Of a DNA stretch of 64,000 nt, positions 38,955-48,410 are shown one piece after another. Every line of letters begins with the position of its first letter. Position 1 is the first letter of the stretch. Location: NCBI GenBank assembly GCA_016703645.1, contig JADJBR010000007.1:496001-560000 (forward strand), given 5' to 3'. A program made the position numbers and the translations under genes. Below the pieces are notes generated by a model that had not been told where the DNA came from, ran no database searches, and saw only the letters and a list, made by a program, of their open reading frames with translations. The stretch is from Zoogloea sp. Lineage in GTDB: Bacteria > Pseudomonadota > Gammaproteobacteria > Burkholderiales > Rhodocyclaceae.

Positions 38955-40229
38955 TCAATACCCTTCCCGCGCGTCCCCGGTCTTGACCAACGCTTCCCAC
39001 GACCGTCGGAGACTCGCCATCAGCAGCGGCGAGGTGCGCTCCGGGTGGGTAGCGTAGATCGCCACCACGGTGGCGTGATCAAAGTCGATGTAAAGACTCG
39101 TCCCGAAAGCGCCGAGAATGGCTGTCCTACGCCCCGCGCCCCCGGGATGGACGAAGCGGTATTGCCAGCTACCGTCCTCTCCGAGGCCTCGCCATAGGGC
39201 TGGCAAACCATGGGCAGACGAGCCGACGCCGGCGACGGTCTCGACAAACCATGCGGGAACCAACGAGCGTCTTCCCGGCCGCGCACGAACATCCAGCAGC
39301 CCCTGTCCGAGGGCGGCAAAATCCCGCAGACTCAGGGCCAGCCCATCTGCCAGCGGCGTGCCTTGTCCGTCGCTGGCCCAGAAGGCGGTGTCCTGCGCCC
39401 GGATGCCGGACTGGAGTTCGCATAGCAGCCCGGTGGCGGGCTTCCTGGTGGCCTTCTCGGCCACCCACAACAGCAACTCCCCTTCAGGGCCGGATGGCAG
39501 ATCAGCGCCGGGCTCCAGCTTGCGCGGCCAGGGGCTCCGGGCCGTCAGCCAGGCCCGGACACCGAGCCGGCCGCCTGGCGTCCACCCGGCCTCCTGACGC
39601 CATCGTTCGCGCTCCACGGGCGTCCACTCGAGCCCCGTCCGGCCGTGCAGCAGCCGGGTCAGGGAGAGCTTGCCCAAACCCGTGTTTCCACCCAGCTCCG
39701 GGAGCACCCGATCCACGCCCTTGCTGCGGTCCACCAACCCCTCGGCCGAAGCCTTGACCACCATCATCGCCAGAACGGGGTGGGTGGCCTCCAGCAGCAG
39801 GCGCGGGCTGGCCGGATCGAAGCCGGTGCGTCGGTAGTCCAGCACCACCCTGCCCCGCCGCAGGACCATCATGCCGTCGACGTCGATGCGGTTGTCCAGC
39901 AGATGGCGAAGGCTGCGCTCCACCTCGTCGGCCGGATCCCTAACTCGCATCCGGTCCACGTCGATCTGCCGCTGGGGCGGCATCCTGCGTTCGGTGCGTG
40001 GCGGCGGTTCGATCCGGCTGCCCGGCATGAAACTGGCCGGATGGGCCAGTCCGAAGCGCAGGTTGCCCGGACGCAGCCAGTCGTCGCCCCCCACGATGGA
40101 CTGCCCTTCCGGTGGAGGGGGCACGCTGCGCTGAGTCCGGCAGGATGTCTCTGCCGCAAGCAGTGGCAGGGCCGCACACAGGACACAGCCAAGGATAGGG
40201 CGGAGCAGGCCGGGGGCGGGATCAGTCAT
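38955..40229 (-). CDS. Serine-hydrolase (beta-lactamase fold) family protein with degenerate active site
   Basis: A 424-residue protein from the ATG at 40229 (MTDPAPGLLRP), overlapping the end of the ybdK-like gene. A hydrophobic segment at about 8-25 is probably a signal peptide or lipoprotein-like leader. The fold resembles class C beta-lactamase / AmpC-like esterases: DDWLRPGNLRFG, a VLRRGRVVLDYRRTGF strand pair and GLVDRSKGVDRVLPEL. At the position where relatives have SxxK (SATKS) this protein has EATHP, so the catalytic serine and lysine appear to be absent. It may be a binding or scaffold protein. It is the last gene of the antiporter/ligase operon. Confidence 0.7.
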   Translation of the reverse strand: MTDPAPGLLRPILGCVLCAALPLLAAETSCRTQRSVPPPPEGQSIVGGDDWLRPGNLRFGLAHPASFMPGSRIEPPPRTERRMPPQRQIDVDRMRVRDPADEVERSLRHLLDNRIDVDGMMVLRRGRVVLDYRRTGFDPASPRLLLEATHPVLAMMVVKASAEGLVDRSKGVDRVLPELGGNTGLGKLSLTRLLHGRTGLEWTPVERERWRQEAGWTPGGRLGVRAWLTARSPWPRKLEPGADLPSGPEGELLLWVAEKATRKPATGLLCELQSGIRAQDTAFWASDGQGTPLADGLALSLRDFAALGQGLLDVRARPGRRSLVPAWFVETVAGVGSSAHGLPALWRGLGEDGSWQYRFVHPGGAGRRTAILGAFGTSLYIDFDHATVVAIYATHPERTSPLLMASLRRSWEALVKTGDAREGY

Positions 40230-41370
40230 GGCGGTGATAGCGGGAAGGTTGGGCAAAGTGCTCGGTGGCCACCCGGGTGAGCTCGTTGAGACTGCCAACG
40301 CTGCGGGCCAACCCACGCAGCAGGCCGGCGTCGCTCTGCCGACTCTCAACCTGTCGGCGCAGGGCTTCGATCTGCCGGTGACAGTCCAGGTCGCGGGCAT
40401 CCTCCATCAAACTGTCCAGTAGCCCGGCAAGGGCCTTGGCTATGGGGCGCTTGCAACGTGCCAGGGGGTCGGCCAGCTCGGCGTTGAAGCCAAAGCGGCA
40501 AGCCTGGAACTTGTTGTAGCGGGCAACCAGGCCCTGCAGGGGCGGATCGATTGGGGGGCGCTCGCGTAGCAGCCAGCGGGCCAGACTCTGGGCAAAGGCG
40601 GCCAGCTCCGTGGCCCGGTCCACAGTCAGGGGCGTGTCACAAACCCGGACCTCAACGGTGCCATATTCGGGCTTGGGGCGCACATCCCAATACAGATCCT
40701 TGATGCTCTCGGCCACGCCGCAGGCCTGCAGCACCGCCATGTGCTCGAGGAAGGCTGCCCAGTCGCGCACGTCCGGCGCCTGCCCCGACAGGGGAAAGGC
40801 CGACACGGCGTTGAGCCGCGCCGAATCGAAGGCCGTATCCGCTCCATCCACAAACGGTGAAGATGCGGACAGCACCACGAAGTGCGGCACATACATGTTG
40901 AGGGCGTGGGTCAGCCAGATTGCATCGTCGCCCGAGGTCACACCGATGTGGATGTGTTGACCGAACACCGTGAACTGCTTGCTCAGGTATCCATAGCGCT
41001 CGTTGAGGAAGGCAAAGCGCTCTCCCGGGCAGATCCGGCGTTCCGGCCAACGGTGGAAGGCGTGGGTGCCGCCCCCACAGATGGCCACGTTGTTGCGCCG
41101 GCAATGCTCCACCAACAGCCCCCGCAGCCCCTCCAGATCAGTGGCGATGGCGGTCACGTCCTGTCGCGGGTGGGTATTCACCTCAATCATGCTCTCGGTT
41201 ATCTCCAGCTTCACATCGCCGCAGCGGCCGTCGTGGTGCAGGCTGGAGAGCAGATCGGTGGCCGCCCGGGTCAGGTCGTAGTCCCGCGGCGAGACCAGTT
41301 GCAGTTCCAGCTCCACCCCCAGGGTGAGGGGCCGGCTGGTGGCAAAGGGAAGGTTGGCGAAGGCGTTCAT
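40222..41370 (-). CDS. ybdK: YbdK-family carboxylate-amine ligase (glutamate-cysteine ligase-like)
   Basis: A 382-residue ATP-dependent ligase of the GCS2 family from the ATG at 41370. Motifs seen are LTLGVELELQLV near the N-terminus (acidic metal/substrate residues), EITESMIEVNTHP, GGGTHAFHRW and FGQHIHIGVTSGDD. YbdK has weak gamma-glutamate-cysteine ligase activity in vitro; the true substrate is not settled. Its start overlaps the stop of the upstream antiporter gene by four bases and its end overlaps the hydrolase-like gene, so all four are one operon. With Kef-type antiporters and a divergent gamma-glutamyl hydrolase, a role in gamma-glutamyl thiol or amine metabolism is suggested. Confidence 0.87.
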   Translation of the reverse strand: MNAFANLPFATSRPLTLGVELELQLVSPRDYDLTRAATDLLSSLHHDGRCGDVKLEITESMIEVNTHPRQDVTAIATDLEGLRGLLVEHCRRNNVAICGGGTHAFHRWPERRICPGERFAFLNERYGYLSKQFTVFGQHIHIGVTSGDDAIWLTHALNMYVPHFVVLSASSPFVDGADTAFDSARLNAVSAFPLSGQAPDVRDWAAFLEHMAVLQACGVAESIKDLYWDVRPKPEYGTVEVRVCDTPLTVDRATELAAFAQSLARWLLRERPPIDPPLQGLVARYNKFQACRFGFNAELADPLARCKRPIAKALAGLLDSLMEDARDLDCHRQIEALRRQVESRQSDAGLLRGLARSVGSLNELTRVATEHFAQPSRYHRHD

Positions 41371-42623
41371 GGGGGCGGCTCGCGATTGGGAAGGGCCGCC
41401 TCGCCGGCAAGGACAAAGGCCCGGCGACATAACTGCGGCCCGATGAACTCCATCAACGCCGCCGCCAGCAGGGGCAGCAACAAGGCCTGAACGCTGACTT
41501 CGGGATAGAAGGCAGCCAACTCCGCGGCCATGAAGACGGCGGTTGCCGACAGGGGTTGCACGCCCAGGCCCAGCAAACGACGACGTTGCGCCGACAAATC
41601 CTCCCGCCCGGTGGCCATCACGCCGATGAACTTGGCGAAGCCCCGTACAACAAGCAGTCCGACCGCCTGCAGGAGCATCAGCCCGGTGGCCTCACCGAGG
41701 GGCAACATGGCGCCGGTCACCACGAAGAGCACGATGGCCAGGATCCAGTGCCCCTGGGGCAGGCTGGTATAGGCCAGTACCCGGTTCCGGTCGAGCTGTC
41801 CCACTGCCACCCCCATCAGAAACAGGCTCAGGAAGACCGGTACCGCCGCCATGCGGGCCAGCCCAATGGCCAGCAGGGCCGCCGCCACCAGCACGAAAAC
41901 CTGGCCGGCACCGCCCTTCTCCAGGCGAGCCGCCAGCCCCAGCGCAAGACGCGCGCACAGCAGGGCGATCAGGACACCTCCCCCCAGCACCCAGATCGGG
42001 TGGATGAAGGCATTGAGCCCGTCCCCCGACTCCTCAGCGTGGATCAGGCCGAGCACCAAGGCGAATACCACGAAGGCCAGGGCGCAGCTGATGGCCGTGA
42101 GCAGCAGGGTGCGCTGGGTCACCTGCCCCTGGGCACGGCACTCCTCAGCGGTGAGCAGCACCACCGCCGGGGCCGAGGTCATGGTGATGGCGGCAGTGGC
42201 CGCGCTCCACGCCGGACTCAAACCCACGACCCCCCACGAGAAGACAAAGACGCCTGCGAAAGCCAGCCCAGACTCCGCCGCAGCGGTGCGCAGCAGGCCC
42301 GGATTGGCCCTTAGCCAGCCCAGATCCAGGTTGCGGCCGGTCTCCAGCAGAAGCAGCCCCAGGGCCGCATCGGCCACCGGTCGCGCCAGGGCCAGCGTCT
42401 CGCCATCGAGCCAGTTGAGTGCCCCCGGCCCGGCCAGGGCGCCGGCCAACACATAGCCGACGATGCGCGACAGACCTGCCATGCGGTACAGGCCCTCTCC
42501 CGCCAACAGCCCCGCGACAAGCAGCAAGGCCATCAGGGCCAGCGGGTCGGCCTGTTCGGGCATGGGGGGGAGAAACATGAGTCTGTCCTGCAGAGACTCC
42601 CAGAATGCACGCACGCTGCTCAT
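41367..42623 (-). CDS. Cation:proton antiporter, CPA2/Kef-like (second of pair)
   Basis: A 418-residue membrane protein from the ATG at 42623, with about 12 helices and no cytoplasmic RCK/TrkA domain. GYVLAGALAGP near the first helices and LGLLLLETGRNLDL are typical of the Na+/H+ exchanger fold of CPA2 proteins. The mid-membrane acidic residues of electrogenic exchangers are not obvious. Its start overlaps the stop of the adjacent homologous antiporter by four bases (ATGA), which suggests equal amounts and possibly a heterodimer. The downstream gene is ybdK. Confidence 0.82.
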   Translation of the reverse strand: MSSVRAFWESLQDRLMFLPPMPEQADPLALMALLLVAGLLAGEGLYRMAGLSRIVGYVLAGALAGPGALNWLDGETLALARPVADAALGLLLLETGRNLDLGWLRANPGLLRTAAAESGLAFAGVFVFSWGVVGLSPAWSAATAAITMTSAPAVVLLTAEECRAQGQVTQRTLLLTAISCALAFVVFALVLGLIHAEESGDGLNAFIHPIWVLGGGVLIALLCARLALGLAARLEKGGAGQVFVLVAAALLAIGLARMAAVPVFLSLFLMGVAVGQLDRNRVLAYTSLPQGHWILAIVLFVVTGAMLPLGEATGLMLLQAVGLLVVRGFAKFIGVMATGREDLSAQRRRLLGLGVQPLSATAVFMAAELAAFYPEVSVQALLLPLLAAALMEFIGPQLCRRAFVLAGEAALPNREPPP

Positions 42624-43849
42624 CGGCGGCTCCAACCCCTGCCCTGGCCCAGTCTTGGCACGTAACGACGTGCCTCACCAAAGCCGCGTATCGCCGCCTG
42701 CGTGCATAAAGGCCCGAGTAGCTGCATCAGGGCGATCGCGCCCAACAGGGTGCCACTCAGCGCTGGCCCAATCCCCCCATCGAGGGCACCTGCGTCCCCC
42801 AAGAGCACAAGTGCAACGCTGGACATGGGCAGAAGCCCCACCGCGGTCCAGGCTGCCTCCCGACGCGGCAGCCCGAACGTCGGGCCTGCCAGCTGCAGAG
42901 CCAGCCCCCTGGCGAGGAAGCGCGTCAGCACAAACGCCAGCACCGTTGGCCAGTGGGTCCGCAGAAAGGCCAACTCAAGTGCCGCGCCCGCCAGCACGAA
43001 GGTCACCACCAAAAAGACCCGGGCGTCTGACGCGATGCGGATGGCCACCACCTCCCGCCCCCGATCCAGCACCCGCACCCCAACCCCAAAAGCCAGCAGG
43101 CTCATCAGCGGCGACATCTCGACACTCAGTGGCAGGCCGGTCCCCACAATGATCAAGCCGAGCAGCATCAAGTGCTGATGCTCGACCTGGGGTCCCAGCC
43201 AGCGTGCCCCCTGGCGCGCAGCAAAGGCCAGCCCCGCCCCGAGCACGACCGACAAACCGATGCTGGCCACGGCGTGGCCATAGCCGGGCATGGCCTCCGT
43301 TGCGCCGCTCTCTGCCAGCGAAGGCAGGATCAGATCAATGGCCGCAAAGGCGAGACTGCCGTTCAAGGCGACCAGCCCGAACAGGCGACTGGTTCGCGGC
43401 CCTTCTCCACCCACGTCACTGCTGGTGGCGATGGTGATGGCCGGCGAGGTAGACACCGCGATGGCTGCAGCAAACGCGCCCCCTGCACCACCGAAGCCCA
43501 GGCCGAGCATCACGATCAGCACCAGCACAAAGACGGCCGCCGACTCGATCAGGCCCAGGGTGATTAGCTGCGGATCGATGCGCCCGCCGTCAAACGGAAC
43601 CCGCTGCCCCAACTCGAAGAGGATCAACCCCAGCGCGGGATAGATGAAGAACTGGGCAGAGCCCAGCACGTAGGGGTCGATCCATCCCAGCCCGCTCTGG
43701 CCAAGCACGAGGCCACACAGCACGTAGCCTGTGGTGCGGGGCAAGTTGAAGAGGCGCCGGCTCAACTCACCACTGGCCAGCCCGCCCAGCAGGCAGAGGC
43801 CAAACAGCAACAATGGGGAGAGAACGAGATCCTCGAAGAGAGGCAGCAT
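42620..43849 (-). CDS. Cation:proton antiporter, CPA2/Kef-like (first of pair)
   Basis: A 409-residue membrane protein from the ATG at 43849. It shares the plan of its neighbour: an N-terminal GYVLCGLVLGQSGLGW, then ALGLILFELGQRV, about 12 helices and no nucleotide-binding C-terminal domain. It is the first gene of the four-gene operon that continues into the second antiporter, ybdK and the hydrolase-like gene. The long upstream frame on the same strand runs through the divergent GATase gene and is not used. The ion (K+ or Na+) cannot be decided. Confidence 0.82.
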   Translation of the reverse strand: MLPLFEDLVLSPLLLFGLCLLGGLASGELSRRLFNLPRTTGYVLCGLVLGQSGLGWIDPYVLGSAQFFIYPALGLILFELGQRVPFDGGRIDPQLITLGLIESAAVFVLVLIVMLGLGFGGAGGAFAAAIAVSTSPAITIATSSDVGGEGPRTSRLFGLVALNGSLAFAAIDLILPSLAESGATEAMPGYGHAVASIGLSVVLGAGLAFAARQGARWLGPQVEHQHLMLLGLIIVGTGLPLSVEMSPLMSLLAFGVGVRVLDRGREVVAIRIASDARVFLVVTFVLAGAALELAFLRTHWPTVLAFVLTRFLARGLALQLAGPTFGLPRREAAWTAVGLLPMSSVALVLLGDAGALDGGIGPALSGTLLGAIALMQLLGPLCTQAAIRGFGEARRYVPRLGQGRGWSRR

Positions 43850-43856
43850 GAAAGGC

Positions 43857-43886
43857 TTGGCCGAAATATATTTACACCAATATAAT
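43857..43886 (+). promoter_or_regulatory. Putative sigma-70 promoter of the class I GATase gene
   Basis: TTGGCC at 43857-43862, an 18-base spacer and a perfect TATAAT at 43881-43886. It lies in an AT-rich patch between the divergent antiporter operon and the GATase gene, about 80 bases before the latter's start. Confidence 0.45.
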
Positions 43887-43966
43887 TTAAGCCAATACAC
43901 AAAGGCAAGCTGCGCGCAGCGGTGGTCTCCCGTGCCCCCCTCCCCACCCCCAACGACAGAGACGCC

Positions 43967-44749
43967 ATGAGCAGAACCAAGACCGTCCGCATCGGCCTGT
44001 CGGCCCGCCTCTTCCACCCCCGTGACGGCGCCGTCGGCATCGAATCCAAGACCCTGCAGGTGCTCGAACAGTCGATTGCCCAGTGGGTCATGTCCCGGGA
44101 CGTGATGGTGCTGATGGTGCCTTCCATCCTCAAGGACGGGCCCATTCACCGCAGCAACATCCGCCTGCGGGACTACGCGGGTTTTCTGGACGGGCTGGTG
44201 CTCCAGGGCGGCGCCGACGTGAGCCCCGAGGCCTATGGCGAAGCCCCCCTGCGTGACGAGTGGGCCGGTGACCGGGTGAGGGACGCCTACGAGATGGAGC
44301 TGCTCCACGAGTTCGTGGAGGCCGGCAAGCCGGTGCTGGGGATCTGCCGAGGCATGCAGCTCATCAATGTGGCCTTTGGCGGCTCGCTCTACCAGGACAT
44401 TCCCAGCCAGTTCACTGACGCGGCCCGCCACCAGGCAGATGCCTATGATCGCCACAGCCACCCGGTGAACTTTGCCGAACATGGGCGCTTTGCCCACTGG
44501 TTTGGTTCTGCCGAGGGTGGTCAGGTGGTGTCCATCCACCACCAGTGCGTGCGCAGTCTGGGACGGGAGATGGTGGTTGAAGGGCTATCCCGCGATGACG
44601 GAATGATCGAGGCGATTCGCCACACAGGTCATCCGTTTGTGGTGGGTGTGCAATGGCATCCGGAATTTCACACCCCGGGGCGGGATGCGTTGCTGGACTG
44701 CACGCCCTTGCTGGAGGCGTTCCTGAGTGCGGCGCGGCTGTGCCGCTGA
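43967..44749 (+). CDS. Gamma-glutamyl-gamma-aminobutyrate hydrolase family (PuuD-like class I GATase)
   Basis: A 260-residue cytoplasmic hydrolase from the ATG at 43967. The class I glutamine-amidotransferase triad is present: the nucleophile Cys in GKPVLGICRGMQLIN, and His and Glu in GVQWHPEFHT. The GLVLQGGADVSPEAYGE segment is typical of the Peptidase_C26/PuuD family, which cleaves gamma-glutamyl bonds, for example in putrescine breakdown. It is divergent from the antiporter/ybdK operon, which contains a gamma-glutamyl ligase, so the region can both make and break such bonds. No other puu genes are nearby. Confidence 0.88.
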   Translation: MSRTKTVRIGLSARLFHPRDGAVGIESKTLQVLEQSIAQWVMSRDVMVLMVPSILKDGPIHRSNIRLRDYAGFLDGLVLQGGADVSPEAYGEAPLRDEWAGDRVRDAYEMELLHEFVEAGKPVLGICRGMQLINVAFGGSLYQDIPSQFTDAARHQADAYDRHSHPVNFAEHGRFAHWFGSAEGGQVVSIHHQCVRSLGREMVVEGLSRDDGMIEAIRHTGHPFVVGVQWHPEFHTPGRDALLDCTPLLEAFLSAARLCR

Positions 44750-44950
44750 AGGCACGGAAGGCGCTAACGCCAACCGGCCCCCGCGAGCCCCGCCCGGCCC
44801 GCAGGTTCATCCGGCTCGACATTCTCACCTTTCAGCTCGCCGACACGGGCTGGCATACGCAAGAGCAGCGGCTGTCAGACGACACCTCGGATGGGACCCG
44901 ACGACCATAAGAATTGACGCTCTCTGGTCATCCCACAGCGGGCGCCCCAA

Positions 44951-44981
44951 TGAAAACGGCCGGTGAATCACTTCACCGGCC
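44951..44981 (-). terminator. Rho-independent terminator of the leftward meta-cleavage/envelope operon
   Basis: On the minus strand GGCCGGTGAA-GTGA-TTCACCGGCC forms a perfect 10-base stem followed by GTTTTC. It lies 28 bases after the DUF1329 stop codon at 45009, the last gene of the leftward operon. Confidence 0.82.
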
Positions 44982-45008
44982 GATGTACTTCAACGCTTCA
45001 GATCAGGC

Positions 45009-46316
45009 TCAGTCTCCGCCGCGCATGTACTGCACCTGGAACATGGAGGGCGGGTTCAGCTTGGGATCGACCTGGCCCTTGAACTGGCCGGTGGTGCAGT
45101 GCTTGCTCTGCACGTCCACCATCGAGAAGGCGTCGTCGATGCCGATGCCGGAACCCTTGTTGATGGGCAGGTGGCTGTCCGGATGGGACTTGCCGACCAT
45201 GAAGACCTTCCACAGCTCGCCCTTGCGGTCGTAGATCTCGTTGGCGCCGTTGAGGTTGCCGAGCTGGGCGTCCATGTAGAAGACGCGCTTGCTGACCGGG
45301 TGGTTGGCGTTGACCGGCGCGGCCTCCAGCACGTACACCTTGCGCAACTGCCAGGTGCCCTCGTGGAAGCAACCGCCCTGCCCGCCGAAGTTCACGTACT
45401 TGTAGCCGTCGGACTCGGCCGGCATGTCGGCGGCCAGCTTCAGCTCGTTGTGGTTCCACATGGGCAGGATCACGTTCTTGGTGCCCTTGTAGGTCCACTT
45501 CATGTCGGAGATGCGGCCGTTGTAGCCTTCGAAGTCTTCGATCATCAGATCGGAGCCGAGGAAGGCATCGGTGGTCTGCCCGGTGGCCAGACGGCGCACG
45601 CGACGCTGGAAGCCCAGGTAGAGGTAGGCATCGTCGAGCTTCTGGTCATCCTCGTAGCGCTGGATGAGGAGCTGGGTGTTCTTCAGATCCTGCGGGTCCA
45701 GGGCCTTCACGTAGATGGCGCGGAAGAGCTCGGACGGGTTCGGCGTCACTTCGGGCACCGGCGCATCCTTCACCCGGTGCTTGAAGTTGAGGAAGTGGAA
45801 GTTGAACTTGATGGTCTTTTCCACCTGGCCGCTCTGCATGTTGCGGTACTTCCAGTAGAACGGGGAGATGGCTGCGCCGTCACCCCAGTTCACCCCGTAC
45901 TTGTAGTTCCAGGCCAGCTTCTCGCCGGCGCGGGGATCCTTGGCATCGGGCTCTTCCACGAAGGGCCGGCCAGCCACATAGCCTTCGATGTCGCCATTCT
46001 TGGGACCCAGCTTGGCCTTGCCCAGGTTCTTGCGGGTCGCCTCGATGTAAGCCTTCGAGAGCTCGAACTGGGTGGTCGGGCCGACCTTGATCTCGAACTG
46101 GCCCTCCTTGAGCAGCTTGAACACCCCGGCCGGAATGGCGTCCTTGAACTGATCGGCATTGGCCTTGTTGATCACGGTGCCCGCGTTGAGGCCGGCTGCT
46201 TTCGGAAAGCCACCCTTGTACGGATTGAAGGTGTTTTCCACGTCGGCCTCGGTGGCGGCCTGGACAGCACTGGCGGCAAACAGGGCCAGCGTGGTGGCGA
46301 TGATGGTCTTCTTCAT
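45009..46316 (-). CDS. Periplasmic DUF1329 protein
   Basis: A 435-residue exported protein with a signal peptide (residues 1-20, ending AVQA). The family is recognised by its length and by WNYKYGVNWGDGAAISPFYWKYR (split by a short gap in relatives), RRVRRLATGQTTDAFLGSD and the MWNHNELK segment. DUF1329 has a LolA/LolB-like fold and is thought to carry a lipid or hydrophobic compound across the periplasm. It is the last gene of the leftward operon, immediately after the DUF1302 barrel, with which it almost always co-occurs. Confidence 0.87.
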   Translation of the reverse strand: MKKTIIATTLALFAASAVQAATEADVENTFNPYKGGFPKAAGLNAGTVINKANADQFKDAIPAGVFKLLKEGQFEIKVGPTTQFELSKAYIEATRKNLGKAKLGPKNGDIEGYVAGRPFVEEPDAKDPRAGEKLAWNYKYGVNWGDGAAISPFYWKYRNMQSGQVEKTIKFNFHFLNFKHRVKDAPVPEVTPNPSELFRAIYVKALDPQDLKNTQLLIQRYEDDQKLDDAYLYLGFQRRVRRLATGQTTDAFLGSDLMIEDFEGYNGRISDMKWTYKGTKNVILPMWNHNELKLAADMPAESDGYKYVNFGGQGGCFHEGTWQLRKVYVLEAAPVNANHPVSKRVFYMDAQLGNLNGANEIYDRKGELWKVFMVGKSHPDSHLPINKGSGIGIDDAFSMVDVQSKHCTTGQFKGQVDPKLNPPSMFQVQYMRGGD

Positions 46317-46333
46317 TGTCGATGTCTCCTCGA

Positions 46334-48331
46334 TCAGAATTTGTAGCGCATGGTCAGGAAGATCTCGTCTTCCCGGATGGCGGAGCCAATGGGGCCGGCA
46401 CGGAAGCGACCCAGGGGCTCCATGCCCGAGAGGCCGCGGGAGTACGCCACCATCGGGTCACCCGGATAGGTGCCGGCCGTGAAGGGAGCGAAGGGGTTGC
46501 ACGAGCGGCAGTCGTCAAAGGAATTGCCCCCGTTGGAGCCGCCCTTGAAGTTGGCACCGAAGGTGAACTTGAGCTTGTCGGTGGTGCTCCATTCCAGCGC
46601 CGGGGCGATGGCATGGGTGCGGGAGCGGAAGTCCCGGGCGATGATCAGTTGCGGGCTGATGCGGTCTCCGGCCAGGAAGCCCTTCATCAGCAGGGTGCCG
46701 ATCACGTTGTCCTTGAAATCGGGGATGCCCCGCTCGCCGACGCCGCCGTTCTCACGCTCGTGATCGAAGATGTGCTGCCAGAACAACTGGGCCGAGAACA
46801 GGGTGGTGCGGTGGGGGTTGATCCACGACACGAAGGTCGGCCGGTCCACCCCGATCACGCTGCGCCACACCCGGTTCTTCGAGTAGAGCTGCTCCCGGTT
46901 GGTATTCGCAAACTCCTCACCCCAGGTCATGGCGCCCTCGAAGCGGAAGGCGGCTCCCAGCGCTTCTGACTGGAAGTCCAGCGAACCGCCCAACAGGTTC
47001 ACCCGCGGAAACTCCATGTCGAAGGAGATCAGGTAGGGCCAGGCGTTCTGGTACTGCCCGGTGAAGGAGTTGGTGGCGCGCTTGCCCCCATGGAGGGACG
47101 GCAGCTGGGAACGGTAATGCAGGGCGTTCAGGGAGAAGTTCAGCCCGCCCATGGTTACGCCTTCAAACTTGGCGCCGATCTGGGTGTTGGCCAGGCTCCA
47201 CTTGGGCAGATTGACATTGGCGATGCCGATCTGGCCCGGGCCGAAGTTGGTGGCCAGGTAGGTGTCGGGGCCAACGTTGGCAAAGTTGGACACGGTGCCG
47301 CCGTAGTCCCACAGGGTGCGCATGCCGCGGAAGAAGCAGCCGGCATCCAGGGCCACGTTGGCGGTGCCGCACTGGCCCAGGTTGTTGGCGCGGAACTGGT
47401 CCACGTTCCAGATCAGCTGCAGGTTGCGGTCCTGCATGGACTCGGACGCGCCCATGCGCCATTCGGCCTGGGCGATCCACATGGGGATGCGGATGTCCTG
47501 GAGCTCGTCGTAGATGTTGTTGCGCGAGTAATCGACAGGGTTGATCACGTCGAGCACGCGGAACAGGTCGGTACGGCCCCACACCACCTGCTGCTTGCCC
47601 AGTTTCAGGAAGATCTCCTGGCCACCGCCGATGTCGAAGCTGTTCTTGACATAGGCTTCGCGGAGGAAATCAAGGCGGCTGTTGAACTCGGGAAACTCCA
47701 GGTCGCTGGTGCTCTTGTCACCATAGCCACCGAAGTCGGTACAGCCGCGCTTGTCCACGTTGCAGGGGCGCACCGGGGTGGCAAAGGCCACGCCGCCGTT
47801 CACCTTGTGCCAGCGATCACCCAGCACACGCAGACCTTCGTTGGGGCTGTTGGGGTAGGCATCCATGAACGCGTTGTTCGTGGACCCGGGATAGCCCAGG
47901 CCCGCCACCGCCGTATAGCCCAGCGGGCCGGCCGGGGAGGTACTGCCCCAGGGTACGTCGGTCAGGTTACCGCCAAGGGTGCTCTGGGCGCCGATGGAAC
48001 CCCCCGCATCCTCGCCGTACTGGCCCTTGTTCATACGGTACACGCCATCCCAGCTACCGCGCAGGACGCTATGGAAGACCCAGCCGCCCGAGAGCTTCTT
48101 GTCGGCTTCCACCTGCAGGGTGTTGCGGAACTTGGACAGGCCGACCACCTTGCCCGTGTCATCGCGGCCACGGAAGGCGGTGTGGTTCTCGTAGTAGGTG
48201 TCTACCTGCCACGGTTCGCTGGAACTGCCCATATCGGGCAGGTTGTCCTGGGCGAAGGCCGGCAAGGCGGCCGCCACGGCCAGGGCGGTGAGGCTGAGCG
48301 CCGGTGTCTTCCGGCTTGATCTGTTTTTCAT
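46334..48331 (-). CDS. Outer-membrane DUF1302 protein
   Basis: A 665-residue protein from the ATG at 48331, which has GGAGGAGA just upstream. Residues 1-27 are a signal peptide ending PAFA. The mature protein has many aromatic amphipathic strands, the VVWGRTDLFRVLDVINPVDYS motif typical of DUF1302, and a C-terminal TMRYKF ending in Phe, as expected for an outer-membrane barrel. DUF1302 proteins are linked to uptake or export of hydrophobic compounds. It is encoded between the RND transporter and the DUF1329 protein, so these probably form one trans-envelope route. Confidence 0.87.
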   Translation of the reverse strand: MKNRSSRKTPALSLTALAVAAALPAFAQDNLPDMGSSSEPWQVDTYYENHTAFRGRDDTGKVVGLSKFRNTLQVEADKKLSGGWVFHSVLRGSWDGVYRMNKGQYGEDAGGSIGAQSTLGGNLTDVPWGSTSPAGPLGYTAVAGLGYPGSTNNAFMDAYPNSPNEGLRVLGDRWHKVNGGVAFATPVRPCNVDKRGCTDFGGYGDKSTSDLEFPEFNSRLDFLREAYVKNSFDIGGGQEIFLKLGKQQVVWGRTDLFRVLDVINPVDYSRNNIYDELQDIRIPMWIAQAEWRMGASESMQDRNLQLIWNVDQFRANNLGQCGTANVALDAGCFFRGMRTLWDYGGTVSNFANVGPDTYLATNFGPGQIGIANVNLPKWSLANTQIGAKFEGVTMGGLNFSLNALHYRSQLPSLHGGKRATNSFTGQYQNAWPYLISFDMEFPRVNLLGGSLDFQSEALGAAFRFEGAMTWGEEFANTNREQLYSKNRVWRSVIGVDRPTFVSWINPHRTTLFSAQLFWQHIFDHERENGGVGERGIPDFKDNVIGTLLMKGFLAGDRISPQLIIARDFRSRTHAIAPALEWSTTDKLKFTFGANFKGGSNGGNSFDDCRSCNPFAPFTAGTYPGDPMVAYSRGLSGMEPLGRFRAGPIGSAIREDEIFLTMRYKF

Positions 48332-48410
48332 GGTGTCTCCTCCTTGGTTGTGTCGATTGCGGCCGTCCCCCGGCCGCCCTCCCTTGAATCGCGCGTTGAT
48401 ACCTCCTTGA

